DNA of 6,761 nt, taken from positions 1 through 6,761 of the forward strand of contig JAGHZG010000087.1 of NCBI GenBank assembly GCA_017743275.1, in the 5' to 3' direction. The notes under the pieces are model-generated. The model saw nothing but the letters and a program-made list of their open reading frames with translations, was not told the origin of the DNA and searched no databases. Made by a program: the position numbers and the translations under genes. Of the stretch, positions 6,264 through 6,761 are shown piece after piece. The DNA is from Chloroflexota bacterium (GTDB taxonomy: Bacteria; Chloroflexota; Anaerolineae; B4-G1; DUEL01). The first letter of the stretch is position 1; each line of letters starts with the position of its first letter.

Positions 6264-6335
6264 CTTTCGCCTCTTTCGTGCCTTTCGCGCCTTTCGTGTC
6301 TTTCGCGCCTTTCGTGTCTTTCGCGTCTTTCGTCT
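6264..6335. repeat. Eight exact-period 9-nt tandem repeats
   Basis: CTTTCG recurs at 6264, 6273, 6282, 6291, 6300, 6309, 6318 and 6327, exactly every 9 nt. The next base alternates strictly C, T, C, T through all eight units, which gives a higher-order 18-nt period of four copies. The last two bases vary. The array fills most of the 103-nt gap between the S1 gene and infA and codes for nothing plausible. It resembles the 9-nt units at positions 2-28 in period but not closely in sequence. Confidence 0.92.
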
Positions 6336-6351
6336 CAGAAAAGGGTGGTCT

Positions 6352-6600
6352 ATGGCCAAACGAGAAGACAAAGTAGAAATTGAAGGGACGGTGGTAGAGA
6401 CCCTGCCCGGCACCCAGTTCCGGGTGAAACTGGATACCGGCCACGAGGTCCTGGCCTACCTCTCAGGCCGGATGCGCAAATACTACATCCGCATCCTCCT
6501 GGGCGACCGGGTGCGGGTGGAACTCTCCCCGTACGACCTGACCCGGGGGCGGATTGTCTACCGGTACAAACGACCGGAGGAAGCAGAACTGGAAGGATAA
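6352..6600 (+). CDS. infA: Translation initiation factor IF-1
   Basis: IF-1 binds the 30S A site and, with IF-2 and IF-3, governs start-codon selection. The 82-aa product aligns along its length with the family: the N-terminus [18 protein letters not shown], then [38 protein letters not shown] and [13 protein letters not shown] (residues 61-73), which is the characteristic closing motif of the OB fold. A short acidic tail of about nine residues after YRYK makes it longer than the usual 72 aa. The Shine-Dalgarno is weak (AGGGTGG about 6 nt upstream). No ribosomal-protein genes (rpmJ, rpsM) follow as in the standard cluster, so this may be a relocated or second infA. No convincing terminator separates it from the S1 gene, so co-transcription is possible. 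Confidence 0.96.
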   Translation: MAKREDKVEIEGTVVETLPGTQFRVKLDTGHEVLAYLSGRMRKYYIRILLGDRVRVELSPYDLTRGRIVYRYKRPEEAELEG

Positions 6601-6621
6601 ACAGTACAACTTTTCTCGTGG

Positions 6622-6643
6622 TGCCCCCGCCATGCCGGGGGCA
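6622..6643 (+). terminator. Probable terminator after infA
   Basis: TGCCCCCG (6622-6629) and CGGGGGCA (6636-6643) form a perfect 8-bp stem with a CCATGC loop, 22 nt after the infA stop. The following AGTATTCTTT is only moderately T-rich, so termination may be partial. The loop region GCCATGCC (6629-6636) can alternatively pair with GGCATGGC (6657-6664). Confidence 0.6.
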
Positions 6644-6720
6644 AGTATTCTTTACTGGCATGGCTTGCGGGGCGGCGGTCCCCGCATCCCCCTGTTGTTC
6701 CACCCCCCAGCGGAGGCGCG

Positions 6721-6761
6721 ATGGGCGACCACATCCTCGCCATAGACGTTGGCACCCAATC
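6721..6761 (+). CDS. FGGY-family carbohydrate kinase, N-terminus only
   Basis: The window ends after 13 complete codons. The readable start MGDHILAIDVGTQ, probably followed by S, matches the phosphate-1 loop of the FGGY sugar-kinase group (xylulokinase, glycerol kinase and relatives), where a conserved Asp-x-Gly-Thr binds ATP-Mg. GGAGG (6712-6716) precedes the ATG by 4 nt. The sugar substrate cannot be told from this fragment. The gene is probably unrelated in function to the translation genes before it. Confidence 0.75.
   Translation, partial: MGDHILAIDVGTQ

Noticed and set aside
6264..6335. CRISPR-like array.
   Set aside because: The period is only 9 nt with no unique spacers and no cas genes nearby; it is a simple tandem repeat.
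4998..6413. Minus-strand ORFs opposite the S1 gene and the 9-nt array (including Lys/Thr/Ala repeats).
   Set aside because: They are antisense to a clear S1 gene, and the repeat peptide is only the translation of the non-coding 9-nt tandem array.

Overview
This 6.8-kb, GC-rich window looks like chromosomal DNA of a bacterium from a T-box-using, non-proteobacterial lineage. Chloroflexota is my best guess, from a four-domain S1 protein, a tryptophan T-box in a high-GC genome and short 9-nt intergenic repeats. That placement is an inference and was not tested by any search.

The minus strand (about 4440 down to 55) carries a tryptophan operon. A TTGACA/TATAAT promoter (4412-4439) is followed by a T-box leader of about 385 nt, which has a UGG (Trp) specifier, a UGGC tRNA-acceptor bulge and competing antiterminator and terminator helices. 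The genes follow in the order trpE, trpG, trpD, trpC, packed by short overlaps or a gap of under 15 nt. They make the two subunits of anthranilate synthase, anthranilate phosphoribosyltransferase and indole-3-glycerol-phosphate synthase, which together carry chorismate to indole-3-glycerol phosphate. trpF, trpB and trpA are not in view. All four genes have GGAGG exactly 6 nt before the start codon, but only if trpD starts at a non-canonical AUA.

The divergent intergenic region (about 4440-4973) holds a 222-bp non-coding element with 24-25-nt terminal inverted repeats, an 8-bp target duplication and a symmetric set of internal hairpins, read here as a MITE-like insertion. To its right is a plus-strand promoter and a leader for the S1 gene. 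In that leader one segment can pair with either an upstream or a downstream partner, and the downstream pairing makes an intrinsic terminator. This looks like an undescribed attenuator and is the most interesting item in the window.

The plus strand (4974 onward) carries a four-domain ribosomal protein S1 homologue. After it come an exact 9-nt tandem repeat, translation initiation factor IF-1 (infA, apparently away from its usual ribosomal-protein cluster) and a hairpin terminator. The final 41 nt are the start of an FGGY-type sugar kinase cut by the window edge. The S1 and IF-1 genes together form a small translation-initiation pair.
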